From Larix sibirica (lineage: Eukaryota; Streptophyta; Pinopsida; Pinales; Pinaceae), in assembly GCA_004151065.3 (NCBI GenBank), contig NWUY0300054409.1, positions 6,553 through 17,439 on the forward strand: DNA of 10,887 bases, in the 5' to 3' direction. This document shows, in pieces, positions 1 through 8,270 of this stretch. Made by a program: the position numbers and the translations under genes. Numbering within the stretch: the first letter of the stretch is position 1; every line of letters starts with the position of its first letter. The notes beneath the pieces are model-generated. The model searched no databases. It saw only the letters and a program-made list of their open reading frames with translations, and was not told the origin of the DNA.

Positions 1-1269
1 CAAAATCCAACATATGAAGGATTGCTGAAAGCATTATTTTCATTGCTCGAATTGCAATTTCGATCATTTAGATAGTTTTAAAACATGGCATTTAGTCTAG
101 AAAAAATATTTGTGAATGCTGAAATCGCAAAACTGCACAAATTGCAATTTTTAATTTTTAGGCAGAATTTTGATCAGATTTAAGAAAAAATAGAGCAGAA
201 TAAGGGAACGAGATTTAAAAAAAAATAGAGCAGAATAAGGGAACGATTTGATGCTCATTATCCCACGCCCACCGACATTGCTTAAAATCAAAGCTAGGCA
301 AAGGCCTGGATATCAATCATTTCGTCTCTCTTCTATATCTAATTTTGATTCCAACGTACATGACAAAGATCCAAGTTCTAACCTAAATATTTATGTTTCT
401 TACGTGAATTTTTGTTGTGACAACAGCTGATGCACGATTGAATTGACTCATGCATTCCTGAGAATCATACTTTCATGAAACCAATGGATGGCGTTGTCCC
501 AGTCAAAACATTGGAACTTTATCTTGGTTTTATTTCACAGAGATACAATAATAAAGTATGAATTTGAACAATTAGGGATAAATTTCAATTTTTGGGCATC
601 GCCGTATTTCCTGAGTCGAGATTCTTCTTTTTTGTAGATATGTGTTGTGTATTATATAAGTAGCATAAACTGAATACAAAAGCCAAACAAATGATTAACT
701 ATATAAAACCAACGCAGAGTAACATGGGTAAAAATGTAATACTGATGCATTGATCCGTAGAATACTGCATTGACCACATGCTTGTTTGGCAAGTTCAGAA
801 AAGCAAGTGAGTTAGTAGTCTAGTGAAAAGCTCTTGAATGGTTTGTGTATGGTTTTGTAATGTGCATATAAGGCCAACATGGTAAGCAGGGTTGGAGTTT
901 GGAAACAGGGCCGCCCTGCCATTTTGACGGTCTGTACAACATTATAAAACGTATTATCTAATATCATCTTAATTTTCATGATGAGTATGTCACTGTTTTG
1001 GCTGTATCTGATGGCCGAAATGCCTTGTGACGGGCAGATTAGCCATCAAATTCCATCTCTGATGATAAGTTTAATATAGCAGAGCAGAGGGCTTAGCTAA
1101 CAGGGTTTGGGATAGGCTGATTCTGTTATTGTTTTTCCAGTTCTAGCAAGTTGTGAAAGGACTGAAGTGTTAATTTTTGTCCTTAATCTTGTCTCTAACC
1201 TAAAAGAGAGCGGTCAACAGAAAAACTATAAGACAAAAATGAGCAGATATGAAAGGTTTGAAGGCTTAC
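1..1269. other. Non-coding stretch: intron 3 or 3' flank of the DUF3537 gene
   Basis: The third exon of the minus-strand DUF3537 gene ends at 1270 with a good donor (GTAAGC reading down from 1269), so this stretch begins as intron 3. I looked on the minus strand for the expected last exon (an Asn-Asn-Arg-Ala-Gly-like segment followed by a helix ending near Leu-Gly-Lys-Thr) and did not find a convincing match. One short minus-strand stretch near 1120-1160 reads Thr-Gly-Lys-Thr-Ile, but the residues before it do not fit. The short open frames here look random. Apart from a 35-bp tandem repeat, I see nothing that supports another gene. Confidence 0.6.
177..246. repeat. 35-bp tandem repeat, two copies
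   Basis: Two adjacent 35-base units, 177-211 and 212-246, each start with GATTTAA, run through an A-rich stretch and end with AGGGAACGA. They differ at one base (G184 versus A219). It looks like a simple local duplication, probably slippage at the A-run. No coding or regulatory role can be read from it. Confidence 0.85.
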
Positions 1270-3469
1270 CAAAGGATTGCCTCATTTGGAATGCTGCCAC
1301 GGCATCCTTTGAAGGAAACATGAAAAACACTTCTGATGACTCTGAATCACTATCAGATTCTGATCTGGAAAATGGATTGATAGTATTGGTCTCCTGCCCA
1401 AAAGAGTCAGGCAAACCTGCTTTTGAAGAATAATACGCTCCGTGAGAGGTGCAGGTAGATAGAGAGTGCCACCTGGTGGCAGTGGAGACAATTCCTTGAG
1501 CTCTGTGGGTGATCCTTGCAGCTCCCACCAGACAAAGGGAAAAACCAGTGAGCTGAACTGCAGAGCATACCTGTTTACATCACATGCAGGGAAAACTTTT
1601 GAGATAGCTTTCACTGATGATCTCTTTGGCAAAAATCCAGTAAATTAGGATTCATCAATCAAAATGGTGATGTAAAATCAGCACAAAATTGTCAAGATTT
1701 AGTAAAAAATCTAGTTTGTTCATTAAAATTTTTACCAATTGAATATCGAAGTATACTATTACATAACAAATATTCGCAAACGCCCATTAATACGAACTTT
1801 TATGTCTATCTCAAATTGTTGTAACAACATGGCAAAATAATTTTCAGGCCTATATTGTCAGTCTATTGCCGAGACTAACTTTAAACAAAGTATCCCAACA
1901 GGTTCAGAGTAGTCAGAAAAAGCATTGCTGAACATGCATCCAAAGTTCACAATAATTGAACACAAACTGGAACAAATTCAAGAAAGATTGCACATATATT
2001 GCATAGGCAAGGAAGAGAACTGACCACCAAGTCTCCTGCATTTAAAAAGTTGATTCCTGACGCTGCAGTCAACATCAGCACAAGTGCTATCAGCTGGCTG
2101 ATGCTAATTGTAAGCAAAGATGCCAGAATAAACATGCGGAAACGATGACTGGTAACAAAAAGCTGGTGCCTGATTCTCACGTGCTCCTTCAAAAGCACGT
2201 GGACATCAGAGCTATACTCTTCTATAAACTTTTTGTAGCCCTCAAATCGAAGAATTTGAAGATGGCATGTAAGACGGAAAAGCACGCACATCAACAAAAA
2301 AACGCCCGTTCTATACAACCATGAAATCATAACGGCCGCAAACATTATCGAGTTGCTCAGAATCCGACCATGGATATAAGGAATTGTAACAGTTACCGAT
2401 GTAAACCATAAAATTTTGTGGAGAAGCTCAACCAGAAATGATGGTAAGAGAATCCATGAGAGTAATTTGAATGAACTCTGCACAAGCAAAATAAACCATT
2501 TTAAGGTCGAGGTAATTCCATGCAACATTCATGTATATTAAGTCTTGATTGATAACTGAATTTATCTCCTCGAATGTCAAAGTTTCGTTCTTGGCAGTAA
2601 ATCAAGTGCAATGACCGCTGATCTTACTGATTTCATCTGTTGGAAGTTCAAATACTCTCCATGAACCTATTAATAGTTTTAGCAGTAAAATTAAAGTTTA
2701 TCGAAAAATGGTTAAACTCTTCCGCAAGACAGATAATTTGCTGGCAAAAAGAAAGTGCTATACTATCAGAAAACTATGGAACAGGGACATGCACATTCTT
2801 ATCGAAGAAATTGCATTTTAGAGGCATCCTTGCTGTAAGTTTATCTTAATTAGCTTCTCAAATACGGAATTGGCAGCATCATCTTCAAACAAATAAAATG
2901 AAAATACTTACATCAAGCTCTTTAGTGTACCCTTCCTGCACCTTTGGCGTGTCATCACAGATTTGATCCAGGAACAAGAATTGCCGAAGGCCATATTTTC
3001 GCACATGGCGCGAAAGGTACAAGAAAGCAATGGTAGCCAAAGTAGATTCTGGTATTTGAACTATTTTATCATAAGCATAGCTGTGTTTGGCTTTACAACC
3101 AGGACAAGTGACAAGAATAGAACTGAGAACAGGGACAGCCAGAGTAAATATTATGAACACAAGCCACGAAAACACTATATTCAGTTTGGTAGATTGATCA
3201 AGCCCCCACCACCGCAAGCTTGTTCTGAAATGCTTCAGCTCATCCTCTCGGCTGGATTTCAGTCTTCTGTAATTCTTATGCAGCAAGGAATGGGGTGTTT
3301 GAATAGCGGGACCAGCAGCATCACAATTTGAAATATTGTGGCGAGATATTATATCGTCTTTATAAGCATAACGCTGAATGCCGAGAGCTTGACCTTCCTC
3401 CACATTCTCAAATATTGAGTGTTTACTTTCTAACAATGATATTCTTGAATCTCCATCTCTCATATCCAT
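1270..3469 (-). CDS. DUF3537 multi-pass membrane protein (plant GR-like 7TM family), three exons, 3' end missing
   Basis: Coding exons on the minus strand are 3469-2912 (residues 1-186), 2477-2025 (187-337) and 1570-1270 (338-437 plus one base). The first two junctions are phase 0, the third donor is phase 1. The product matches the plant DUF3537 family from memory of its conserved blocks: a basic Leu-Arg-Trp-Trp segment before helix 1 (about 98-118), Arg-Lys-Tyr-Gly-Leu-Arg-x-Phe-Leu-Phe-Leu-Asp near 157-168, Leu-x-Cys-His-Leu-Gln-Ile-Leu at about 255-262, Ile-Arg-x-Gln-Leu and Ser-His-Arg-Phe-Arg near 288-300, and Ile-Thr-His-Arg-Ala-Gln at 357-362. Hydrophobic segments lie near 98-118, 142-154, 187-212, 224-262, 302-325 and 338-355. 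A Ser/Asp/Glu-rich loop follows (405-417). The family is a plant relative of the insect GR/OR receptor-channel superfamily; its ligand and cellular role are not established. The usual C-terminal 45 or so residues with the last helix are absent, so the last exon lies left of the window or is lost. The start is the first ATG of the exon; ATG at 3463 is an alternative. No stop or frameshift is seen, so it may be functional. Confidence 0.85.
1571..2024 (-). other. Intron 2 of the DUF3537 gene (454 bp)
   Basis: On the minus strand the donor is TTGGTG|GTCAGT (GT at 2024-2023) and the acceptor is GATGTAAACAG|GTATGC (AG at 1572-1571). Both sites are weaker than those of intron 1. I chose them because they are in phase and give exactly the family's spacing between the Gly-Asp-Leu motif and Ile-Thr-His-Arg-Ala-Gln. 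The stronger-looking acceptor at CTCTGCAG (just downstream) gives the wrong phase, and the one after TTCAG would shorten the helix by five to six residues. Confidence 0.75.
2478..2911 (-). other. Intron 1 of the DUF3537 gene (434 bp)
   Basis: On the minus strand the donor is GAT|GTAAGT (GT at 2911-2910) and the acceptor is TTTTGCTTGTGCAG|AGT (AG at 2479-2478), a T-rich tract ending in CAG. Splicing is phase 0 and joins Glu-Leu-Asp to Ser-Ser-Phe-Lys, which restores the family alignment without a gap. Confidence 0.85.
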
Positions 3470-4210
3470 GCTTTACAACACTGAGAAATAAGCCTTCAAA
3501 TACTCAGAAAAGCATAAATACCTCTGTGTGTCAAAACGCAAGTCGGGGCTCAATTTCAACAGTAATCGACTACGCTGGAACGAGCTCCGACTGTGTTATT
3601 GTCAAAATGTGAACATATCTTCCAATTTTAGCTCTCTTCAGCCAAAACTAAAGCATTCCAGAGTGAAATCACAGTTGAATTCAGTTCATTTCCTCGTTGA
3701 TTTCTGTACAAATATACACATCAATATAAGATCAAGGTTTTTGAGTTCAAGAAATAAAATTCCGTCAAGATCAAATTAAATATTTTAATTTCGACTTCTT
3801 CTTTTTGCATCAATCAGGGTTTTCAAACGCAATTAACTAAAAATAAAGTCGATTTAGCACCTTCCAGTTGGAAATGAAAATCTAAAGCAAAAGCAAAGCA
3901 TAGCTAAAGTTTCGCATCGGGCAAATAATCATGTAAAGAAGGCAAAATGCATCACTGTTGCTGTTGTTTTTAAATTCTTGTGAGAATATCATGCCTTTAC
4001 CTCTTCCAACTGATTTAAAAAAATAAGGACGGTGGAACAAAACGCAGAAAAAGCTAAAGAATAATCACCGCTGTGCCGACTTAAGATATTCCTTCGATGC
4101 TTTCGAATTTCTGCACAAGATCTGTAGCTTCTTTAGACCGACCGGAAATTCTATATGTTTTATCAAACTCCTTTTGCTTTTCTCCCCTGGAAATTGCTGC
4201 TATCAGAATT

Positions 4211-4292
4211 TATTTTCTTTTTCGACGGGGCAAAGCCGACAGAATGAACCGTATTTTCTTTTTCGACGGGGCACAGCCGACAGAATGAACCG
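4211..4292. repeat. 41-bp tandem repeat, two units, in copy 1
   Basis: Units 4211-4251 and 4252-4292 each start TATTTTCTTTTTCGACGGGG and end GACAGAATGAACCG, differing only in CAAAG versus CACAG. They lie at the edge of the CpG-dense part of the flank. Function unknown. Confidence 0.9.
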
Positions 4293-4450
4293 GATTCTGA
4301 ACAGAAACGCTACATTGAAGGCGCAACCGGTAGACATCGAAAGTTATCTTCGATTTCGATCGCAATGCGAGTCTTCCGAAGGATATTTGATGCAGTCGAA
4401 CGATCATTGATTATCTCGTCCACCCCGCGGATCGATCCTATGATCTCCTC
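4211..4450 (-). promoter_or_regulatory. CpG-dense stretch, possible promoter or first untranslated exon of the DUF3537 gene
   Basis: I count 23 CpG dinucleotides in these 240 bases, far more than in the surrounding A/T-rich DNA. In plant genomes, methylated intergenic DNA tends to lose CpG, so this density suggests an unmethylated, possibly promoter-proximal site. It lies about 0.75-1 kb upstream of the minus-strand start codon. The same stretch recurs at 5173-5412 in the second copy. No TATA box or start site could be fixed, so this is inference from composition and position. A T-rich tract ending in CAG (3490-3481, minus strand) just before the start codon could be the acceptor of a 5'-UTR intron, but I found no matching donor. 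Confidence 0.3.
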
Positions 4451-4595
4451 GCTTCAATCCCCTTCAAAGAATACACCCTTTTCGCTTGAAATTGGTTTTG
4501 ACTGGTGCGTATGAAAGTTACTAATCTCCATTCACATTAATTTGAGGAGATTTATTGTAAGTAAATTTATTAAATGTTTAGAAGGATTAAAAATT

Positions 4596-4596
4596 N
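4596..4596. other. Single ambiguous base (N) at the repeat junction: probable assembly join
   Basis: This is the only non-ACGT base in the window, and it falls exactly between the two 961-bp repeat copies. A lone N at such a point is what a scaffolder may write when two contigs are joined with a zero or negative estimated gap. Confidence 0.8.
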
Positions 4597-5557
4597 TCTT
4601 CAGCCAAAACTAAAGCATTCCAGAGTGAAATCACAGTTGAATTCAGTTCATTTCCTCGTTGATTTCTGTACAAATATACACATCAATATAAGATCAAGGT
4701 TTTTGAGTTCAAGAAATAAAATTCCGTCAAGATCAAATTAAATATTTTAATTTCGACTTCTTCTTTTTGCATCAATCAGGGTTTTCAAACGCAATTAACT
4801 AAAAATAAAGTCGATTTAGCACCTTCCAGTTGGAAATGAAAATCTAAAGCAAAAGCAAAGCATAGCTAAAGTTTCGCATCGGGCAAATAATCATGTAAAG
4901 AAGGCAGAATGCATCACTGTTGCTGTGGTTTTCAAATTCTTGTGAGAATATCATGCCTTTACCTCTTCCAATTGATTTAAAAAAACAAGGACGGTGGAAC
5001 AAAACGCAGAAAAAGCTAAAGAATAATCACCGCTGTGCCGACTTAAGATATTCCTTCGATGCTTTCGAATTTCTGCACAAGATCTGTAGCTTCTTTAGAC
5101 CGACCGGAAATTCTATATGTTTTATCAAACTCCTTTTGCTTTTCTCCCCTGGAAATTGCTGCTATCAGAATTTATTTTCTTTTTCGACGGGGCAAAGCCG
5201 ACAGAATGAACCGTATTTTCTTTTTCGATGGGGCACAGCCGACAGAATGAACCGGATTCTGAACAGAAACGCTACATTGAAGGCGCAACCGGTAGACATC
5301 GAAAGTTATCTTCGATTTCGATCGCAATGCGAGTCTTCCGAAGGATATTTGATGCAGTCGAACGATCATTGATTATCTCGTCCACCCCGCGGATCGATCC
5401 TATGATCTCCTCGCTTCAATCCCCTTCAAAGAATACACCCTTTTCGCTTGAAATTGGTTTTGACTGGTGCGTATGAAAGTTACTAATCTCCATTCACATT
5501 AATTTGAGGAGATTTATTGTAAGTAAATTTATTAAATGTTTAGAAGGATTAAAAATT
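4597..5557. repeat. 961-bp direct repeat, copy 2
   Basis: This is the partner of 3635-4595, starting at the base right after the N and about 99.4 percent identical. The variant positions are 4907, 4927, 4933, 4972, 4986 and 5229. Beyond 5557 the sequence becomes unique and runs into LINE-A. If the repeat is an unmerged contig overlap, this copy is the same locus as copy 1 on the other haplotype. The plus-strand frame at 4920-5372 has no recognisable domain and is not conserved between copies. Confidence 0.95.
5173..5254. repeat. 41-bp tandem repeat, two units, in copy 2
   Basis: Units 5173-5213 and 5214-5254 are the 962-base-shifted counterparts of 4211-4292. The second unit has GATGGGG in place of GACGGGG (5229), a CpG lost by C-to-T change. 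Confidence 0.9.
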
Positions 5558-5611
5558 GAAATTGAAATATTTAAAGTGTGAGGAGATTTATTTTTAATTA
5601 GAACAGGGTGG

Positions 5612-6677
5612 ATGAAGATCAGCTTGCAACAAATTACTACTCTTTTTCCATTTAAAGTGGAAATGATCGATGAAGGGTTTAAATATCTCGGCTACCATAT
5701 TAAGCCTAATAATTACAAAAATTATGATTCGTTTGGGCTCCTAGAGAAGTTTGAGAAGAGAATAACTAATTGGTCATATAGGTTTCTATCTATTGGGGTA
5801 GATTAACCTTGATAAAATTAGTGTTTGTGGGGATTTCTGTATATTGGTTTTCATTGTTTAGAATTCCTTAAGTTATTTTAAATCGGTTGAGAAAGAAAAA
5901 GTTTTAGTTTTTATGGTTAGGTTCCTGTATAGTTGGAAATTCCACTTAGCAAAATGGGAAGTTTTGGCAAGGCCAAAAGCTTATGGAGGATGGGACATTA
6001 ATAATTTAAATCTTTTCAATAAGGCTCTATGCACGAAAAGTTGTTGGCGGGATCTTTTTGACAAAGGCTTGTGGAGCAGAGTTTTAAAAGCAAAATACCT
6101 GAAAAAATATTTTAGTGTTGCAATGGTTTAGAAAAGAAGAAAAATCCTTTGTTGGGGCCTCTACTATATGGAGGGGTTTCCTTTCTGATTTCAATGGTAT
6201 CAATAGATGGATCTCAAGGAAAGTGGGCAACATAGAAAATATACTGTTGGCATTGACCCTTTCATCAGAGGTGAAGGTGATTTCACTTTGTCTTCTGAAT
6301 TTCTTATTACATGGATGAATTTGGTTTTATCACCTTGAATCAATTCAAAATGCCTAATTGGTTAAGGCCTTCTCTTTCCCACTGGTACACGGCTTCAAAT
6401 TTGGGTCTTCATGGTCAATGGGTTGTGGAATGGTTTGCTTATATGAGTGCTTTGAATAGATCTAAGATAAGACTTAATGACAAAAATGACAAATTAGTAT
6501 GGAGTTGGGATAAGTCTTTAGGTATCAGCTAAGGAAGCCTACATGGCCCTTTTTTTTCAAGAGGATTCCGGTGTCACCAAATGGTGGTTTGATAAATTAT
6601 GGAGATGGAACATTCCTCACAAACTAAAATGTTTTTATTGGATGTCCCTAGAAAATTGCTTATTGACTTGGGACAAT
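5612..6677 (+). pseudogene. LINE-A ORF2 fragment: RT C-terminus and linker, multiple frameshifts
   Basis: Recognisable blocks follow the family order but in changing frames. 5612-5799 has Gly-Phe-Lys-Tyr-Leu-Gly-Tyr and a Asn-Trp-x-x-Arg-x-Leu-Ser segment. After a shift near 5797 it reads Gly-Arg-Leu-Thr-Leu-Ile-Lys, with stops at 5869 (TAA) and 5905 (TAG). After a shift near 5930 it reads Lys-Trp-Glu-Val-Leu-Ala-Arg-Pro-Lys and Gly-Gly-Trp-Asp-Ile (to 6131). Another shift near 6115 gives Trp-Phe-Arg-Lys-Glu and Lys-Val-Gly-Asn, one near 6235 gives Gly-Ile-Asp-Pro-Phe, and one near 6310 gives the Leu-Val-Trp-Ser-Trp segment (to 6532). A last shift gives Trp-Trp-Phe-Asp-Lys-Leu-Trp and Leu-Leu-Thr-Trp-Asp-Asn at about 6675. 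At least six frameshifts exclude function. Confidence 0.8.
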
Positions 6678-6956
6678 AACAACATAGATCCACCTTAAAA
6701 GAGGATTTATCAAGCGCCGAGAGGGATCAAATCTCCCGAGGTGCAAACCTCTTTTAGAGTGAAAATGTTGAGTAAGCGTTTTAATTTATCTATTTTTATA
6801 TTTTTGCCATTGTAAAAATTTCAAATCTAATTTGAGCCGACATGTTATTTTTTATTATTTTTTTATGTTTTTAAAAGGACACGTGACAGCTCCAGGATGA
6901 GCACGGAAGGAGTTACACATCCCTCTATTGGGTTGTAGAATGCGTCTCTTCGACGC
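6678..6956. mobile_element. Unidentified insertion of about 280 bp inside LINE-A
   Basis: The LINE reading breaks off after Thr-Trp-Asp-Asn near 6677 and resumes at Met-Arg-Lys-Arg-Gly-Trp-Tyr-Gly-Pro from 6958. These two blocks are adjacent in related LINEs, so the DNA between is extra. It contains a 9-bp inverted repeat (6696-6704 TAAAAGAGG, 6748-6756 CCTCTTTTA), a T-arm-like GGGATCAAATCTCCC at about 6723-6737, an A/T-rich middle (6780-6875) and a hairpin TGCGTC-TCTTC-GACGCA at 6941-6957. AAAAGAGG occurs at 6697-6704 and again at 6964-6971, a possible 8-bp target duplication; CAAT (6674-6677 and 6956-6959) is another candidate. No protein and no known family is recognised. Ends are good to about 20 bases. 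Confidence 0.5.
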
Positions 6957-7857
6957 AATGAGGAAAAGAGGTTGGTATGGCCCTAGTCATTGTTCTTTGT
7001 GTAAGAAAGAGGAGGAAACGGTTCATCACCTTTTTATTTCTTGTCATTTTTGTAAACTTGTTTGGCAGGAGGTATGTAAGTCATTGGGAATAGCATATAT
7101 CTGGGAATCCATGAACCTTGAAGAAAATTTCATCAGATGGAGAAAGAAGGTAGCAGCTCATGAAAATATACCTATATTTGTTTGTTGGTCTATATGGAAG
7201 GCTATAAATTTGGCTCTTTTTGAAAATTATGTGCCTAATTATCAGTCATGTTGTATCAAAACCTTATGTTTCTGCAAGGAAATCTCTGAAGAGGTGGTAA
7301 AAAAAAAGAATAGACAGTTTTGTCCTCTTGTAATTACTTTCAATTCTGCCATTGGATTGTTTGATGGAGCCTCTCATAATGGTTCATGTGGGTGTGGTAT
7401 GATCCTCAAAATCAATGAATCTCATTTCTTTAAATTATGGATGGGGAGTGGTGTGGGATCGAACACCAAAGCGGAACTTGTGGCATGTTGGGCACTACTT
7501 GAATTTGCTCAGCAGATTGGAATTGATGATCTGCAAGTTTTTGGTGATTCAAAGGTTATAATGCAATGGGAAAATGGTTTATACAACTTGAAGGTTTTGG
7601 CTCCAGACTCCTTGTATCATGGAACAAAAGGGTTAGTTTTAGCTTTCTCCATGATCTCCTTTTCTCATATTTACAGGTGCTACAATTTTGACGATGACTC
7701 CTTATCAAAAGTTGTTGTGGGTACTCACGAAGGAGTGTTGTGTTTTAAAGAATACAAGACCAATGCCTTGAATATAAGGAATTTGTTCCCCTATTTATGT
7801 AAAGGATATGTGCCTTTGGTGTTGATAGTTGCATCTTGTTTTGTCTCTGACTTATAG
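6940..7857 (+). pseudogene. LINE-A ORF2 C-terminus: zf-RVT zinc-binding region plus RNase H, still open
   Basis: One uninterrupted frame of about 305 codons. It opens with the plant LINE zf-RVT motif (Cys-Ser-Leu-Cys, then His-His-Leu-Phe-x-x-Cys, near 6990-7050). An RNase H domain of the plant RVT_3 type follows: Asp in Phe-Asp-Gly-Ala-Ser (7363-7365), Glu in Lys-Ala-Glu-Leu (7474-7476), Asp in Gly-Asp-Ser-Lys-Val-Ile (7546-7548), and the last acidic residue in Asp-Asp-Ser-Leu-Ser-Lys (7696-7698). All four catalytic acidic positions are kept. In the element this domain would remove RNA from the RNA-DNA hybrid after reverse transcription. The frame has no natural start: the ATG at 6940 comes from the inserted DNA and Met-Arg at 6958 is internal to the old ORF2. 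With no RT attached, I treat it as a LINE remnant. A domesticated gene is possible but unsupported. Confidence 0.8.
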
Positions 7858-8068
7858 CTAGAGTATGCTCTATTATTTGCTTAATCATATAGGTCGATTG
7901 AAGTTTCTGCAAAGTTTTCTTTGATATTTTGTAAGGCTCGACTCTCCCGTGGCCGTTGAGTTTATGGCTAGGAGTTCAATTCCAGTCAATGATCCCTCTT
8001 GTAACTGCACGAAAACTTATTTGATTACTTATAATAGCAAGAAGTATTTTTTTCTATTTGAAAAAAAA
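7858..8068 (+). other. LINE-A 3' UTR and A-rich tail
   Basis: After the ORF2 stop at 7855-7857 comes about 200 bases with the look of a plant LINE 3' UTR: a CTCCCGTGGCCGTTGAGTTT stretch, then CTTGTAACTGC, then a T-rich run leading to an eight-base A-run at about 8061-8068. The tail is consistent with poly(A)-primed insertion in plus orientation. Confidence 0.6.
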
Positions 8069-8165
8069 TATATAAATAATTTAATTAAAAATAATAATAA
8101 TTATATTTTTTAAGATTTTTTTATAAATTGGTTATATTATATAATCTAAAATATATATTTATTTT
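8069..8165. other. A/T-rich spacer between the two LINEs
   Basis: About 97 bases that are almost only A and T, including ATAATAATAATTATA-like runs. It could be the decayed tail of LINE-A, a degenerate microsatellite grown from it, or the A/T-rich target into which LINE-B inserted. No gene or clear direct repeat is visible. Confidence 0.7.
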
Positions 8166-8270
8166 AGGCTCTGTGGATTCTCTACAACGAGGCTAGGGTT
8201 TTCTCTACATTGATCGTCTGTCACTTTCAACCCTTCTCATCTCCCCTCTAACTGTCCTCTACCACCATCG
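8166..8270 (+). promoter_or_regulatory. LINE-B 5' leader (probable 5' UTR with internal promoter)
   Basis: A pyrimidine-rich stretch containing CTAGGGTTTTCTC and several CCTCT/CTCCCC runs, typical of plant transcript leaders. LINEs normally carry an internal promoter here. No specific promoter element could be identified, so the role rests on position only. Confidence 0.4.

Larger units (their letters stand above)
3635..4595. repeat. 961-bp direct repeat, copy 1 (5' flank of the DUF3537 gene)
   Basis: Every base from 3635 to 4595 has a partner 962 bases to the right, with no indel. Six substitutions separate the copies, at 3945, 3965, 3971, 4010, 4024 and 4267 (five of six are transitions). 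The copy ends at the base just before the N at 4596. It holds no recognisable gene. Its plus-strand open frame is broken by a TAA at 4024-4026 that is CAA in copy 2, which argues against coding. It lies upstream of the minus-strand gene, so it may carry that gene's leader or promoter. Confidence 0.95.
5600..8068 (+). mobile_element. LINE-A: 5'-truncated, degraded plant L1-type LINE (RT C-terminus to 3' tail)
   Basis: From about 5612 the plus strand reads as the C-terminal part of a plant L1-like ORF2: the RT end and thumb, the long linker, a zinc-binding zf-RVT region, an RNase H domain, a 3' UTR and an A-rich tail near 8061-8068. The APE domain and most of RT are missing, the usual 5' truncation of LINEs. 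The 5' boundary lies between the end of the direct repeat (5557) and 5612 and is not exact. No clear target-site duplication was found. The front half is broken by many frameshifts and the middle by an insertion of about 280 bp, so the copy is old and inactive. Confidence 0.85.

Noticed and set aside
49-150. Palindromic AATTGCAATTT motifs at 50-60 and 140-150
   Set aside because: Short A/T-rich palindromes are common by chance in such DNA, and nothing else links them.
1100-1170. Minus-strand stretch reading Thr-Gly-Lys-Thr-Ile, as in the DUF3537 C-terminus
   Set aside because: The preceding residues do not match the final helix and the frame is closed a short way upstream, so a five-residue match is likely chance.
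1167-1433. 88-codon plus-strand frame
   Set aside because: It is the antisense shadow of DUF3537 exon 3, whose minus-strand reading matches the family.
2963-3331. 122-codon plus-strand frame
   Set aside because: Antisense shadow of DUF3537 exon 1.
4210-4407. 65-codon minus-strand frame in both repeat copies, upstream of the DUF3537 gene
   Set aside because: Basic, low-complexity product made partly from the 41-bp repeat, with no family match. At most a short frame in a leader.
4920-5372. 150-codon open frame on the plus strand in the second repeat copy
   Set aside because: No recognisable domain, and copy 1 has a TAA at 4024-4026 where copy 2 has CAA. It overlaps tandem repeats and looks like chance.
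6723-6737. tRNA gene at the T-arm-like sequence
   Set aside because: No A box, anticodon arm or acceptor stem fits around it. At best it is a SINE-like B box.
6880-6885. CACGTG G-box in the LINE-A insertion
   Set aside because: A single six-base site with no gene downstream is not evidence of regulation.
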